Notes: generated from the letters alone by a model not told the origin. A stretch of DNA of 64,000 bases from Pseudozyma flocculosa PF-1 (GCF_000417875.1 NW_006920874.1:664817-728816), one strand, 5' to 3'; counted from the first letter of the stretch, positions 23,241 through 34,631 are shown. Made by a program: numbers and translations.

Positions 23241-26108
23241 ATGCCTGACACCCTCTCAGGCACCGGATCGAGTGGCGTCGCCACCTCGTCGGCGCCCACG
23301 TCAGCTTCCAACTCGTCTTCGAGCCGATCGCGGAGCCCGGGCTCGGATACCGGCAGGAGCATCCTCATCTGTCTTTTGAGGCTTGATCTGCGCGTACACG
23401 ACAATGCGCTCTTCTACTAGTGAGTGCATCTCCTGTGCTCTCGGTAGTGACGGCTATTCTGCCGTCGTATCCCTGACCCGACCATCCGCCCTTCGCCGCA
23501 CGTCCACGCTCGATCCAATCAGTGCCCACCAGCAGCCCAAGCCCATTCTTAGCTCGGGCGGCAAGACGGTGGACTTGAGCCAGCTCGAGGACGAAGCGCT
23601 GCTGGGATCGACCTCGGACTACCTCTTGCCGGTCTTCGTCTTCGACGAGAGAGAGATGGAGTTGAGCGGTCTGCCCGGCTACAAGCGTAAAGGTCCCGAG
23701 GCAAGGACTCGCCACTATGGCTTTTGGAAGACTGGTGGCTTCAGGACCAGGTGAGCATCACGCACCTCGTGCCTCGACCATGGCGCCGGATCTCGTCGCG
23801 TGCGCTCGAGCACATGGCACTGACCCTTCGACCTGCCTTGTCGCCGTCATTCCCCTTTTTGGCGCCGCCGCCTCTTCTTGGCAGGTTCATCTCCGAGAGC
23901 GTCTACGACCTGCGTTCGAGACTACGCGACGTCGGCTCGGACCTCATGATCCGCTTCGGTATGCCCGAGGACGTGGTCTGCAACCTCGTCAACGCCCTCC
24001 AGGCCAATGGCGACTACGTCGAGGGCGTCTGGATGCAAAAGGAGATGACGTATCCAGAGACCGAGATCGAGTCGCAGATTGCCAATAAGCTGCACGGTAC
24101 CGGCGTGCCCGTTCATTTTGTCAACGGCAAGACGCTGATTCACCCGGCGGACCTGCCCTTTCCCAGCAGCGAGACGCCCGACGTCTTCACGCCGTTCCGC
24201 AAGAAGGTCGAGTCGCTAGGGACGAGGATGGTGCGGCCCGCCAAGGAGTCGCCATCCACCTTCAAGCCCTTCCCGCCCGACCTCCCTCGGACGTCGGACT
24301 ACGCGCTCGACGTGTCCTACGAGGTTGACGTCGACGGCTACATGACGCGGGCGCCAGAGAGCAAGGACAAGCAGGAGGGGCAGACATCGTTCCACGACAT
24401 TCTCCGATACCTCTTGACGCCGCTTAACGAGTCGCAGCTCCCACCCACCCTCGAGGCCAACGCATTGCTTCAGCAACGCCACCCTGCATCCGCATTCCCT
24501 CTGCGCGGCGGCGAGACGTCGGCGTTGGACCGCCTCGACTGGTACTTTGTCCGTGGCAAATCGGCCGACTCGACGCGGTGGGGCAAGGCGGACCCACCGC
24601 CCGTGGCGAGGTACAAGCAGACGCGCAACAACCTGCTCGGCCATGCGTACAGCACCAAAATGTCGCCTTTCCTCGCATACGGCAGCATCAGCCCGCGCCA
24701 GATCTGGGAGGCGCTCGACGAGCACGAGCAGAAGTTTGGCGAGGACCAGAACACCTACTGGGTCCGCTTCGAGCTGCTGTGGCGCGACTACTTCTTCTTC
24801 GTGGCGGAGAAGTTCGGGCACCTCCTCTACGACATCGGCGGCTTCGAAAAGGCCACCGATCCGAGGCAGGCAGCCAAGAAGCTCGAGGATGGGTACTGGA
24901 GGTGGTGGGACCCGCTAAAGGACGGGCCCGAGCACGAGATCACGCGGCTGCTCGAGGGGCGCACCGGCATTCCGTTTATCGACGCCAACATCCTCGAGCT
25001 GCGCGAAAGTGGCTTCATGAGCAACCGCGGGCGGCAGAACGTGGCCAGCTTCCTCTCCAAGGACCTGGGCTACGACTGGCGCATCGGCGCCGAGTTCTTC
25101 CAGTCGCACCTCATCGACTACGACCCGACGTCCAACTACGGCAACTGGCAGTACGTGGCCGGTGTGGGCAACGACCCGCGTGCCAGCCGGCAGTTCAACA
25201 CGGTCAAGCAGGCAAAGGACTACGATTCCCACGGCGACTATGTCAAGATGTGGATCCCGGCGCTGCGCAACCTGCACGCCGACTTTGTCCACACGCCCTG
25301 GCTGCTGGATGCAGAGGAACGCCGGCGGTATGGGCTCAAGACGACTAGGATGGATGTCACGATCGACGGCTACCCGGAGAGGCCGCTGATTGAGCATGAG
25401 GGTTGGAAGCGTCACTATGAGCGGCGGCAGGGAGTCGGCAGCAAGATGTACGGCAACCCGCAGGAAAAGGTCAAGGACGGCAAGGCGCCGCCGCGGCGGC
25501 ACAAGCCGGCAGCGCGCTACCGGCCGTTGACGGCGTCGCTCGGCGGTCTCTCGGGGAGCGACCGTACCATGGACCTGGTCTCGGCCAGCGCCGGCACGCT
25601 CCATCCCAACGCCGACGGCCTGCATCGCAACGTGATCCCGCCTCTGCGTGGCAGTGCTGGCAGCATCGGGCCGTCGTACGTGCAGGGTCCGGGGCCACTG
25701 GGCAAAATGGCTGGGCACGGCTCGGAGCGCAGCTCTTCGCCCTTCACCAACGACCCGATCAAGCAGCTGGCACACACGTCGGGCGCCTCGATGCCGTCGC
25801 CGATAGCACGGGCGCCGGGCAACGCCTTCGATTTCGGCTTTGCGCGCTCCTCGAGCGCCAACAGCAACGACAACGGGCGCGTGCGACGCAGCATGGCCAA
25901 CCTCGACCTGTCGGGAGGTGGCGCCAGCAACGCCGCCGCCGCCGCCGGCGCTAATGGCGACAAGCCGATGCCGTTTGGTAGCAGCAGCCTCAACCACGTC
26001 TCGTCGATGGGCAGTCCGGCCATGACGCCCAACGGCGCCTCGACGCCGTCGCATGCACCACCACCGTCCAAGGCGGACACGGAGCTGTCGTGGAGGAAGA
26101 GGGGATAG
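23241..26108 (+). CDS. CRYD: DASH-type cryptochrome/photolyase
   Basis: CRY-DASH proteins bind FAD and an antenna pigment and repair cyclobutane dimers, mainly in single-stranded DNA; some act as light regulators. Three exons (23241-23419, 23523-23750, 23885-26108) give about 876 residues. The N-terminal photolyase fold starts ICLLRLDLRVHDNALFY, and the first join gives YYAHQQPKPIL. The second join gives FRTRFISESVYDLRSRL. The FAD-binding half has ELLWRDYFFFVAEKFG, NRGRQNVASFLSKDL and the DASH signature YGNWQYVAGVGNDPRASRQF, followed by KQAKDYDSHGDYVKMW. The last ~220 residues (from about 25450) are a Gly/Ser/Ala-rich tail absent from bacterial DASH proteins. The start is the first ATG in frame, with a CCACC context. 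The C/T-rich upstream sequence suggests a long leader. Confidence 0.94.
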
Positions 26109-26696
26109 CGCCGGGCCGTCATGCCTTGCGCCCGCCGCGCCGATGCCTCGTCTTCCGCGGTCCTGGCCTCGTATTGCTTCTCACCCCAATCTCTCTCGGC
26201 TAGTCTGACACGGTAGCGCGCTCTTTGAACCGGCCTGCCATCTTCGCGTCTATACGACGCCTTGCCTGCTCTGCCTCGGTCACCCCTCTCCCCCCCCCTC
26301 CTCTCTCTCCGTCTGTCGATCTCTATTCCCGTCTCTCGTTTGGTCAGCCCGCCCCGCCCCGCCACGCCCAACTTCCGGGACGAAGTCAATCATCTGCAAT
26401 CACCAGCATCATGACACGGTCGCTCCTCTTTCGCCCGTCCTGGCCCGTCCTTGCCGCGTTTGCGCTTCCCGACTTCACGGTGACGTGTCTTTCGCCCTCG
26501 ACACCCTCGGTCGAAGCAGGGCGGGAACGGCAACCTGCCGCACGAGGGACGGATGGGGCATCTGAGGCGGAACTTTGATTGGCAGCATGGGCATGGGCGT
26601 GTTTTGCGTGTGCACAACAGACGAGACGGCACGGCACACGCCGAGCGTGTATATGTAGATCGACTTTGACGCCGACGCGCTCGGGGCGGCTTCTCC
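26109..26696. other. Convergent 3' region of CRY-DASH and CK2 beta
   Basis: Two genes end towards each other here. The stretch holds C/T-rich sequence near 26250-26330 and no gene. It should contain both 3' ends; no clear terminator can be named. Confidence 0.5.
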
Positions 26697-28469
26697 TCAC
26701 CCCCTCGCACCACCAGCAGCCAGCGATGGCGCTGCACCTTCGGCCGGCGCCGGTGCCGTCGTCGTCGGCGTTGGCGTGGCCGTCGCTGAAGCCTGCTGCG
26801 TGGGTACGGCGACGGATCCGTCGGCGATGGCCGGTGCGGCGCCGAGCTCGAGCTCCTCGAGGCTCTCGGGCCGCATCCTCATCCACCTCATCCTCGGACC
26901 GGACTTGGCGTGCTCGCTGACGCGGAAGCCGTATATCCTGGGCGTGTAGATGCGTGCGTTGGCCACCTTGCGTCCCAGCTGCTCCGGCCTCAGCGTCATC
27001 CGCGCCATGAGCGCCGCCCGCTCCTCGGCCTCTGCCGTCACCTCGGCCACAGCGTCCGCGGCCGCGCCCGCACNNNNNNNNNNNNNNNNNNNNNNNNNNN
27101 NNNNNNNNNNNNNNNNNNNNNNNNNNNNNNCCTCCACCGCCTTGGCCCGTCTGCACCGGCACCGCTGCCAGTCTGCGGCCGCGGTGCCATCGGCGGGTCG
27201 AGCCTGTGTCGCGTTGAGGGAGAGTGCGTTGGATCCGCGTGGTGCTATGGGCGAGGGCGCCAGGTCGCGGTAGGTCTGGAAGAAGAGGTGCGGGAACGTG
27301 GTGCCGAAAAAGGCGCCGTCGACGCCGTGGTACCGCGACGACGGCGGCGAGTACTGGTCGATGCAATTGGGGCAGAAGAGCTGCGTTTGCGGGAAGAGGA
27401 GAAGGAGGTGAAGATGTCAGTTTCGGCCTCGACGAGCCGGAGCGGCAGCGACACCAGCCGAAGGAGGAAGCTCACCTTGACCGTGTCGAGTCCGGGCAGG
27501 TCCGAGCGTCCGCATGGCAGCACAGGGTGCGAGTGGCAGAAGACACGAGGGCAGTATCCAAAGTGACCGGCCTCGTACTTCTCGACCTGCAGGTTGGCAG
27601 GTGCAGGGGAGAGAGGGTTCGAGTCAGCCACTGAAGCGCAGGTGCACGCGGGCCTGCAATGCTCCAAGACCGCCGAGCCTCCGCGGACAACTCACCATCT
27701 GCTGCAAGCCTTGCCGTGTGAGGATGTAGCGCTGGTGGATCAAGCCGTACAGCAGCTCGGCAGAGCTCTCAACGATCGAGACATCGGGGATCTTGAGGGA
27801 ATCTTCCTCTGCTGCGTGAGCGGGATGCGAAGAGTCGGCGGAAGGAAGGTGTACAGGAGGGCTAAGCCATCGGTCCTGAGCCACGGATGTGGGCGTGGGC
27901 GCAGGGCAGACTCACGAGGCTCAACGTCCAGGATCATCTCGAGCGCCTCCTTGTAGAAGGGTACGAGCGCGCTCAGCCCCGTGAGGTTGAAGTCGTCCTC
28001 GATAAAGTCCTCGGTCACCTCGGCGTAGTACTCGTGTCCTTGCAGCGCACAGAACCAGGAGATCCATGTGAGCGTCTCTGTCGATCCGCTCACAGAGCCA
28101 GACTCTGGAGAACAGGAGAGGTACGCAGGGCAAGAGGGTGAGGGTGTAGGCAGCATTCGGGTCGGGCATCGGGGCGATCCGAAAGCAGAGCAAAGGGAGA
28201 GGGAGTCAGCCTGCTGTCGTAGAGAGCTTCCTCATGACGGGCTCGCACTCACCATAGATGTCGAGACCATCGTCGTACTCGACGAGCACATCCTCCTCCT
28301 CTTCTTCGTCATCCTCGTCCGCCTCCTGCTGTTGAATGTCCTGCACCTCATCGTCGTCCCGCAAAGGGTCGTCTTCGAGCATGTTTGTCCCGCGAGCCTC
28401 GACGTCGCGGCCTGCCACATCTGCAGGATCGGCGGCGGGTGCCCCTGCGGATGGTCTGCGTGCTGCCAT
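26697..28469 (-). CDS. CKB1: Casein kinase 2 regulatory subunit beta
   Basis: CK2 beta dimerises and docks two catalytic subunits of this acidic-site Ser/Thr kinase. Five exons (28469-28253, 28104-27916, 27811-27696, 27586-27476, 27380-26697) give about 438 residues, counting those hidden by the Ns. An acidic N-terminus (about residues 40-65) precedes [28 protein letters not shown] and [13 protein letters not shown]. The zinc-ribbon dimer interface CPRVFC...LFCPNC has cysteines at 186, 191, 214 and 217. After the ribbon come [20 protein letters not shown], a variable insert holding the 57-N gap (27074-27130), and the C-terminal lobe ([18 protein letters not shown]). The frame is kept if the gap length is real. 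The stop at 26699-26697 overlaps a possible GTGAGG donor, so a further exon cannot be excluded. Exon 3 has tandem CAGCAG acceptors. Confidence 0.93.
27074..27130. other. Assembly gap of 57 Ns inside CK2 beta exon 5
   Basis: All bases are N. The gap sits in the variable insert between the zinc ribbon and the C-terminal lobe of CK2 beta. Its left side is Ala/Val codons and its right side GGCGG-type repeats, so a GC-rich low-complexity sequence is probably missing. Confidence 0.98.
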
Positions 28470-29395
28470 GTCGTCGAGGATGGCCGAGGTTGATGCTTTC
28501 AGGGCTCCAAGCTGCGCTAGTCCTGCGGGCTGCGAGGTCGATGGCCAGTCTGAGAAGGTCGATCAAGAGCTGAACTGTCCAGAGCTCAACTCTGCAGTAA
28601 GGGTGTATGGTGGTTTTGAGTGGCGATGGCCTGCTGCAGGTGCGCTGGGTGCTGATGCTGGACAGGAGCGATCCCAACGGAAGGTGTGCTAGCGCTGTGA
28701 CGGTCAAGGGCAAGCCCGTTAGGGGTCGACGAATGGACCGTTGGAGCTGCCAGATCGAGGTCGTTTGATCGGTCTGCGTGCAGCGTCGAATAGGTGCAGC
28801 AGCGCAGTGTGCCGGGCGCAAGGTGCCAAGGAGGTGGTGATTGAGAGGAGTGAGATGGTCGAAAGCAAGGCGCAGAGTCGGTGGGGTCCGACGGGCTAGC
28901 CGCTGCCAACGCAACCTGGCCTGGCCTGGCCTGGCGTGGTCTGGGCAGGGCTGCTCTCCTTGGCCCGCCTGGGGCCAGGCTGTCTGCCTTCTGAAATTTG
29001 ACTCTCGACTTCCAGCAGGCGACGCACGCGTGCCTCTATCGCCCTCGGCGCGCAGGCAAGCGGGAAAGGGTGCGTTCATTCTGATCCTCATTACTGCCGC
29101 TCCTCCAACCTCCAAGCCGATGCCTCCGTCCTTCCCACGACAGAGACAAGGCAAAGCTCAACACACAGGTAGACAGGCCAAGGCGGAACACAACTGTCTC
29201 TTGGGACGTGCTTCAATTTACATGGCCGGGCAGCCGACGCGATGGGCCGTGCTTCCGAGGCCACAGCAGCCGATCCGGCTTCGCGGGAAGAGATTTACAA
29301 GGGGGCCATTGCAAGTGGTACGGAGGGATCGGTCCTCGACCGATCTGCGCACCGCACAGGCGGGACAGAGGCTACGGACAGAGAGAGCATAGCAT
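28470..29395. other. Intergenic between CK2 beta start and Pho88 stop
   Basis: No gene is recognised. It contains the CK2 beta promoter side, with a CCTGG pentamer tandem at 28915-28934 and further GGCCAGG words up to about 28990. Confidence 0.5.
28915..28934. repeat. CCTGG pentanucleotide tandem
   Basis: Four consecutive CCTGG units upstream of the CK2 beta start codon, the clearest core of a CCTG-type island. Confidence 0.9.
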
Positions 29396-30390
29396 CTACT
29401 CGTCCTTCTTGGTGACGCCGGCCTTTTCGGCCTCTTTGATGGTGGCCTTGTCGGTCTGGGGTCCCTGCTGGCCCATCATGCCTGTCAAAGTAAAAGGAGC
29501 GCGAGTGGAGCGAAAAGAGCATGGGCAGATCGGTCAGCTCCTGATCCTGGCCAAGCGACAGTTTTGACCGCGCATATGGCCATCCGCAGCGCTGCCACGT
29601 ACCGAAGAGACCCGGGGGGGCCTTGAAGGGGCGCTTGAGGTCGCCGGTGGCGGGCTGACCCCAGACCCAAATCTTGGCCATGTTGGACTCGAGCGCGTTC
29701 TTGACGGGCAGGATCGACTGGATGACGAGAGGGTTGGTGTAGCCAAGGTAGAGGTGCATGAAGCCGACCATGAGGACGCCCATCATGACGCCGCGCATCG
29801 ACTTGCTGATCTCGGCCAGGTCGTAGTCGCGGTTGGTGGTCGTCACGAGCTCGCCAGGCTCCTGGGACTGTGCGAGGGGGCAAGGGTGCATGTGGCAGGT
29901 CGCAGTCAGTAGGCAGGTTTCTCGAGGTCAAGGAGCCAGACCTGAGGGTGGAGCACTCACCATGGGGTTCTTGGCATTGACGTACTTGATGACGGTGAGG
30001 TCGTTGGCCTTCTTGACCTGGCAGCACAGAGGCGAAGGGGAAGAGAGGAGCAAGGAGACAGAATGAGCGGCTGCGGTCGCTCCTGTGCGAGTCTCTGGAG
30101 TGCTTGCTACTCACTCGCATCGAGCAGAAGTAGAAGATGGCCAGGCAGGTGAGCTGGGCGGCCACGTAGAATCCTCGGGCGTAGAGGACGTAGTCCGGGT
30201 TGTCGTCAAAGGGGATGCGCTTGGCGACCTGCATGGCGCCAAACATGAAGGCCTGATCGGTAACAAGGGCAATGCAAGAGGGCGGGTTAGGCGTCAGTAT
30301 CATGAGCAAGCAAGGGTCGACCGGGTTGGCAGAGTCGCGGGCTCAATGCCGGTACAGCGCACGTACCATGTTGGTGATAGCGGCGCTCAT
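29396..30390 (-). CDS. PHO88: Pho88/Snd3, ER membrane targeting protein
   Basis: Pho88 (Snd3) is an ER membrane protein of the SRP-independent targeting route, first found through phosphate-transport phenotypes. Five exons (30390-30367, 30252-30115, 30017-29961, 29867-29603, 29481-29396) give 189 residues, matching the ~190 of the family. The first exon encodes only eight residues (MSAAITNM). The second gives a hydrophobic segment (YVAAQLTCLAIFYFCSM) and exon 3 gives KANDLTVIKYVNAKNPM. The fourth carries the family core TTTNRDYDLAEISKSM, GFMHLYLGYTNPLVIQSILP and KPATGDLKRPF-like GQPATGDLKRPFKAPPGLF. The tail is Lys/Glu-rich and charged (KEAEKAGVTKKDE). All joins are in phase with GTGAGT, GTACGT or similar donors. 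Confidence is high. Confidence 0.94.
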
Positions 30391-31179
30391 GATGGGCAGA
30401 TGTTTCGAGGTGGTGGCGGATGAGAGGGGAGCGAGAGGACTGGTGAAGGCGGTGGCGGTGGTGGTCGTGGTGTCGAGGGACGGAAAGCCGAGGTGGCGGT
30501 GGAAGATTATTGTGTGCTGGCTCGCCTGCCACGACGCCAGGCAGGCGTGGCCAGCAGGCCTGGCAGGCCTGGCCAAGCGGCGCGGGGATGGCTCGGCGGC
30601 GGCGGCTGCTTTCTCCGCCTGCGTCCAACCAGCACAGACGATCACACGCACGCGCGGACCCTCTTGGAGGGCGCAGCCTGCTGGGCCTGAGGGCCTGCCA
30701 GCCTGGGCCGGGCCTTGCCCCGCCGCTTGGCCCAGGGCGAGGGAAGCAGCAGGCGCCGCCTTCTTCTTTTCTTCCGCATCCGCTCGCCCACCTGGAATTT
30801 CCAGGCACGCTTTTTGGGTGGGCCCTGTGCCCTTGCCCCGCCTGCCAAGCGCAGGCCACCGGGCAGGCAGGCAGGCAGGCAGGCAGGCAGGCTTGAGGCT
30901 TCGCGCCACGTCGCCCGCTTCCGTGCTGGGTCCACGCGGCTCCGTTCCCCGAAGTGCGACGTGGAGGGTGCTCGACCAACCAACGGCCTCGAGTGTACCG
31001 CTTCGACCTCGCACGACCGCCTTCTATCCGTGGCACCGCTCTTCTTGTCCTGCCGTGCAGCACAGCATACATATGATCGCAGAGACTGCTGGTGAGGAGG
31101 CCGCCCTTGCAACGCCGTGCGCTCGCTACAAATACAAGACGGCGGCCCGAGCCCGCCGGCGGTGCTGGGGTCGCTCCTG
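30391..31179. other. Intergenic between Pho88 start and metaxin stop with CCTG island
   Basis: No gene is recognised. Bases about 30525-30900 are dense in CCAGGCAGGC, GGCCTGGC and GCCTGGGCC words, and end in the CAGG tandem at 30862-30892. This is the Pho88 promoter side. Confidence 0.5.
30862..30892. repeat. GGCA/CAGG tetranucleotide tandem
   Basis: About seven perfect CAGG units in a row, the longest tetranucleotide tandem of this type in the window, upstream of Pho88. Confidence 0.92.
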
Positions 31180-32680
31180 CTACTGGCCTCTCTCCTTGGG
31201 TCGCACCTTGTCCTTCCACACCCTCCTGGACCAGCCGACGAGCCACGGCTTGCCCTCGATTGCTGCCTTCAGGCGCAGCAGGGCCCGCCTGTCATCGTCC
31301 GTGGTCGCAGAGGCATTGGCGAAAGCAGGCGTGGCCGAGAGCGACATGACGCTGTGCACAATTGCAAAGGTCAGAGCATCGAGCTCCGTGGGCTGGCTGT
31401 GGTTCCACAGGAGAGATGACGGATCGTCTCGGCCAAGGTCAGCAAGCGTGCTGGCAGCTGTCGAGCGGAAACGCTCGCCGCTCGGACTCACCTTGCGCCA
31501 AGCATCCAGGCGCCTTCTGCCCCCTCGAGATCGGCCTGCGTGCGCAGTCCCAACGCTTCGATACCCTTGACTGCGTCGTCGACGACCTTGTTTTCGTCCA
31601 CCACGGGCGCGGCGTATCGCAGGCTGTCTTCGCCGTCGCCCGTCGCTGCATCCTGACCCGCGCCCGCACCCATTGAATGGGCGCCGACCCAACCGAGGAA
31701 ACCAACCTCCCAGCCTGGCAGCCGGCTGGTCGGCTGAGAGCGAGCTTTCGGGTTGAGCGCCGAGATGCGACGCAGCTGGTCGTCCAGGAAGGTCGTCTGG
31801 AGCTGCGAGGACAGGAGGCTGGTCAGGTACGGCTTGTCTTGCGCTTGAAGAGTTGATGCAGAGTGAGGGCTGAGAAGAACGGCGAGCAGCTACCAAAATA
31901 TCGATGTTGGCAAGGGAGCATGTCCTGGCGTCAGCGGACGGTCTGGAAGGGAATCATCGGCTGCCGAAGTGAACTCACCACGCCAGCCATGACACGGCCG
32001 GAGAGGAGGTTGATCCAGGTGCGGCTCTCGAGCTCGGTCGCCTTGTCCTTCCACAACGGGTTTGCGTCGGCCTTTTCACCAAGCTCGGGACGCCAGAGCG
32101 GGAAGTGGTTGTCGAGGAAGTGTGGCAGGGCGGCCGCGGTCAGCAGCGAGGGAACAACTGCGCCCCTCTTTGCGCCGAGCCAGGATCTCGAGCTGGACGA
32201 TGCGTTCGTCGAGGGCGGCTGGAAGGCCGGCGGCAGGTGGAGGAACGGCAGCTGGCCACCGGGACCCCAGCTCTGGCTAGGGTCGATGAACTCGACGTCG
32301 AAGTCGACGCCGCGAAAGAGGAGCTGGAGCTGCCATCTCAGGCAAGTGGGGTCGCTGCTTGTCCATCCCAGGGTCTCTTTGCTCGTGCTGGCGTGCTGCG
32401 AGGGTGGTGACAGCGTCCCGTCCCGGTTGAGGTGTGGCGCGACGTAGAGCGTTGGTTTCCGAGGCGGCGGGGATGGTGCCGGGGAGATGACGTCGGCCTC
32501 TGGCCAGACGTGCAGCGGGAACGCTGAAAAGAGGCGCACCACCCAGTTGGGGACGGGGAGCAACGACGAGGCCGAGGAGCGGGTGGAAGCGGCCGCGGAA
32601 CGGGGTGGCGCCGGCGGAATAGCCTCGAGCTCCGGGTACGGTCGAGGTTCCGTGTCAGTTGCCACCGCTGCTGCTGCCAT
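31180..32680 (-). CDS. Metaxin/Sam37-like mitochondrial outer membrane protein
   Basis: Metaxins are GST-fold subunits of the sorting and assembly (SAM) complex that inserts beta-barrel proteins into the mitochondrial outer membrane. Exons 32680-31979, 31889-31492 and 31396-31180 give about 438 residues; an upstream in-frame ATG at 32710 would add ten. The N-terminal Tom37/metaxin module reads LFSAFPLHVWPEADVIS, DPTCLRWQLQLLFRGVDFDV and SWGPGGQLPFLHLPP. The middle carries RTWINLLSGRVMAGV. The last join gives WMLGASQPTELDALTFAIVH, matching the metaxin C-terminal GST motif (FLG-x-x-P-T-x-L-D-A). A second possible acceptor at 31450 would make a 41-base intron and insert 18 residues; I prefer the 95-base intron on length and family fit. 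Whether this is Sam35, Sam37 or metaxin 1/2 is not decidable here. Confidence 0.82.
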
Positions 32681-33257
32681 GCCGGACGGATAGGTTGAGG
32701 ACGGGTGCAAGGGGCCGGCCAGATAAGGTCAATGGTGGTGTGCGTTGGACAAGCGAGCGTCGTGGGGGGAGCAAGGCAAGGACCCACCCTGCCTGCTCCA
32801 CACGGACCCCTCGAGCCCGCGGCTTAGTCAAGCGCCGGTCAGCAGCCGCGCCCCAATCAGTCTGCTGTAATCGGGCGTGCGGCTGTCCGTCACCGGAAGA
32901 AGGCGAGAAAAATTTGAGAGAGAGGCGCGGCGCCGGCCGGCTGCTCGAAATCGGACAGGGCCAGGCTCAGGTTCAGGCTCAGGCTCAGGCCAGGCCCGGC
33001 TGGGCCAAAGCTGGAAGGCAGGCAGGCCGGGCGCAGGCTGGGGTGATCAAGCGACCCGCAGCCGCACTCCACCTGCCCCGCTCGCTCGACGCCGGCCACC
33101 GTCATCCTCACCACACTCTCATCCACGCTCTTCTCTCTTGCCGCCGCACGCAACGCAACGCTTGGGTATTCGCACCGCTATCAGCTTCCATCCGCTATTG
33201 CCCTCTATTTGAGCTGCTTCTGCTATCACCCACCGCAACAGCACACCACACGCCACC
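32681..33257. other. Divergent promoter of metaxin-like gene and TOM22
   Basis: Two mitochondrial import genes face away from each other across about 0.58 kb. Bases 32955-33045 hold GGCTCAGG and GGCAGGCAGGCC repeats. The Tom22 side (33060-33255) is C/T-rich. A shared control region is possible. Confidence 0.6.
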
Positions 33258-34104
33258 ATGGTCAAGCTCGAAGAGGTGCCCGACGAGGAGGTCCTGAGGC
33301 AGCAGGAGAGGCTCAACCGCGCTGCCGCCGCCGGCGAGGCACACGATGACGATGACGACTGGGAGGAGGACGATTCGGACGCAGAGGTGAGTGCATCCCC
33401 GCTGCTCTACGTCGGCCGGCAGCATGGCCAGCGTTTCATCGCCGCCAACGCCGCCGCCGCCGCCATAGCACAGCTGCAATTGCTGGAACGCCCATTCGCA
33501 GCCAAGTGGACCGCCAGCGCTGACCCGTCCGCCCATCTTGCCTCCATTTATCGCCCGCGACCTCCTAGTCCGACTTCTCTGACGAGTCCGACGTCTCGGA
33601 GCGTGGCCTTTCCATTCGGGACGAGACGGTGTGGGAGCGCATCTCGGCGCTGCGTGACATCATCCCCCCTTCCACAAGACGCTCGATTGCACAGACGTTC
33701 AACACGACCACATCCTACGCCTTCCTCGGCACCAAGCTCGCGGGCAACCTCGTCTGGGTCGTCACAACGTCGGCGCTCCTTGTCGGCCTCCCCTTTGCCC
33801 TCGCCGTCGAGGACGAGAGCAGGATCATTGCACAGGAGAAGGATTTCTTGAGCCAGCAGCAGGGCGCCAACCAGGTGAGTGCAGACAGGTGTCGCCGACG
33901 AGAACGTCGACAGGCCCTCGAGATGTACAGTTCTGCTGCGGCGCTTGGCGGCCAGTGCTGACGCCGATGCCCATCCCCCTTGATCCTTGTCCGGCCCCGC
34001 CTCCTCTCGCACAGATGCTTGCACCCGCCGGTGTTCCTGGCCAGGAGGCTCAGCCCCAAGTTGCGCCTCAGCAGCAACAGGGACTTCGACCTCCGGGCTT
34101 CTAA
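33258..34104 (+). CDS. TOM22: Tom22, mitochondrial import receptor
   Basis: Tom22 is the central receptor of the TOM complex; its acidic cytosolic part binds presequences and its single tail helix spans the outer membrane. Exons 33258-33386, 33569-33874 and 34015-34104 give 174 residues. The N-terminal part is acidic (GEAHDDDDDWEEDDSDAE, then SDFSDESDVSERG). The core follows as ETVWERISALRDIIPPSTR, and the membrane helix is NLVWVVTTSALLVGLPFAL, then AVEDESRIIAQEK. The C-terminus facing the intermembrane space is Gln/Pro-rich. All joins are phase 0 with GTGAGT donors. The start has a CCACCATGG context. It is divergent from the metaxin-like gene, another mitochondrial outer membrane biogenesis factor. 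Confidence 0.93.
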
Positions 34105-34516
34105 GCAGCTCTCTTCCTTGCATCTCCAGTCCCTCCACCGCTTGCAAACGAAAAACAACCATGTCCTTCACCGCCCTCTCCCTGCCCGCCGTGCGCTCCG
34201 TCGACCGAATCGCCACACGACTCCGCGCCACCGCGCCACCGCATCGCCGCACCACGCAAACGCACCAGTCTGGGCCAGTGATTCCATCGCTGCCCCTCGT
34301 CCACCCGTCTGTATTATGACCGTCCGTCCGTCTGCCTGTCCGGTTGTCTCCGGCCCAGCGTCTCGTCTATCATCACCATCACCGCTCGCCCGAATCCATG
34401 ATCCTTGTAGATTCTGCTCCCACAGCGAGATCGCCGCTCGCCCTGACGGCGAAGAGCGGTGCATAGCAGTGCAGCCACACTGGCCCAGATCGAACCGCAA
34501 AAGGGATAAAAAGAAG
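34105..34516. other. Intergenic between TOM22 and the first tRNA-Glu
   Basis: No gene is seen. The region should hold the Tom22 3' end. A T-rich stretch on the minus strand just beyond the tRNA end (34502-34516) is a plausible polymerase III stop. Confidence 0.5.
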
Positions 34517-34518
34517 AG

Positions 34519-34618
34519 TTCCCGGCCGGGGAATCGAACCCCGATCTGAACAGCACGAGCGACTTCCGGGGAAGCTGCCGGTGAGAGTGTCCTATACTGA
34601 CCATTGTACTAACCAGGA
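34519..34618 (-). tRNA. trnE-CUC: tRNA-Glu(CUC) with a 28-base intron
   Basis: The acceptor stem pairs TCCTGGT with GCCGGGA (two G-U pairs). The D arm is GTAC...GTAT. The anticodon stem GGACA/TGTTC closes a loop with anticodon CTC followed by A37. A 28-base intron sits in the canonical place after position 37. The T arm is CGGGG-TTCGATT-CCCCG, which also forms the B box. The gene-encoded length is 100 bases. T-rich sequence follows as a polymerase III terminator. It is identical to the copy at 35025-35124. Confidence 0.93.
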
Positions 34619-34631
34619 GTGGCCAGAGAGG

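Noticed and set aside
22186..23379. 397-codon plus-strand frame before CRY-DASH
   Set aside because: Composition is that of C/T-rich leader (Ser/Pro/Leu/Arg) and its end overlaps CRY-DASH exon 1 in another frame.
30862..30892. CAGG tandem as a CRISPR or transposon terminus
   Set aside because: It is a simple 4-base microsatellite with no spacers, no flanking duplications and no associated protein genes.
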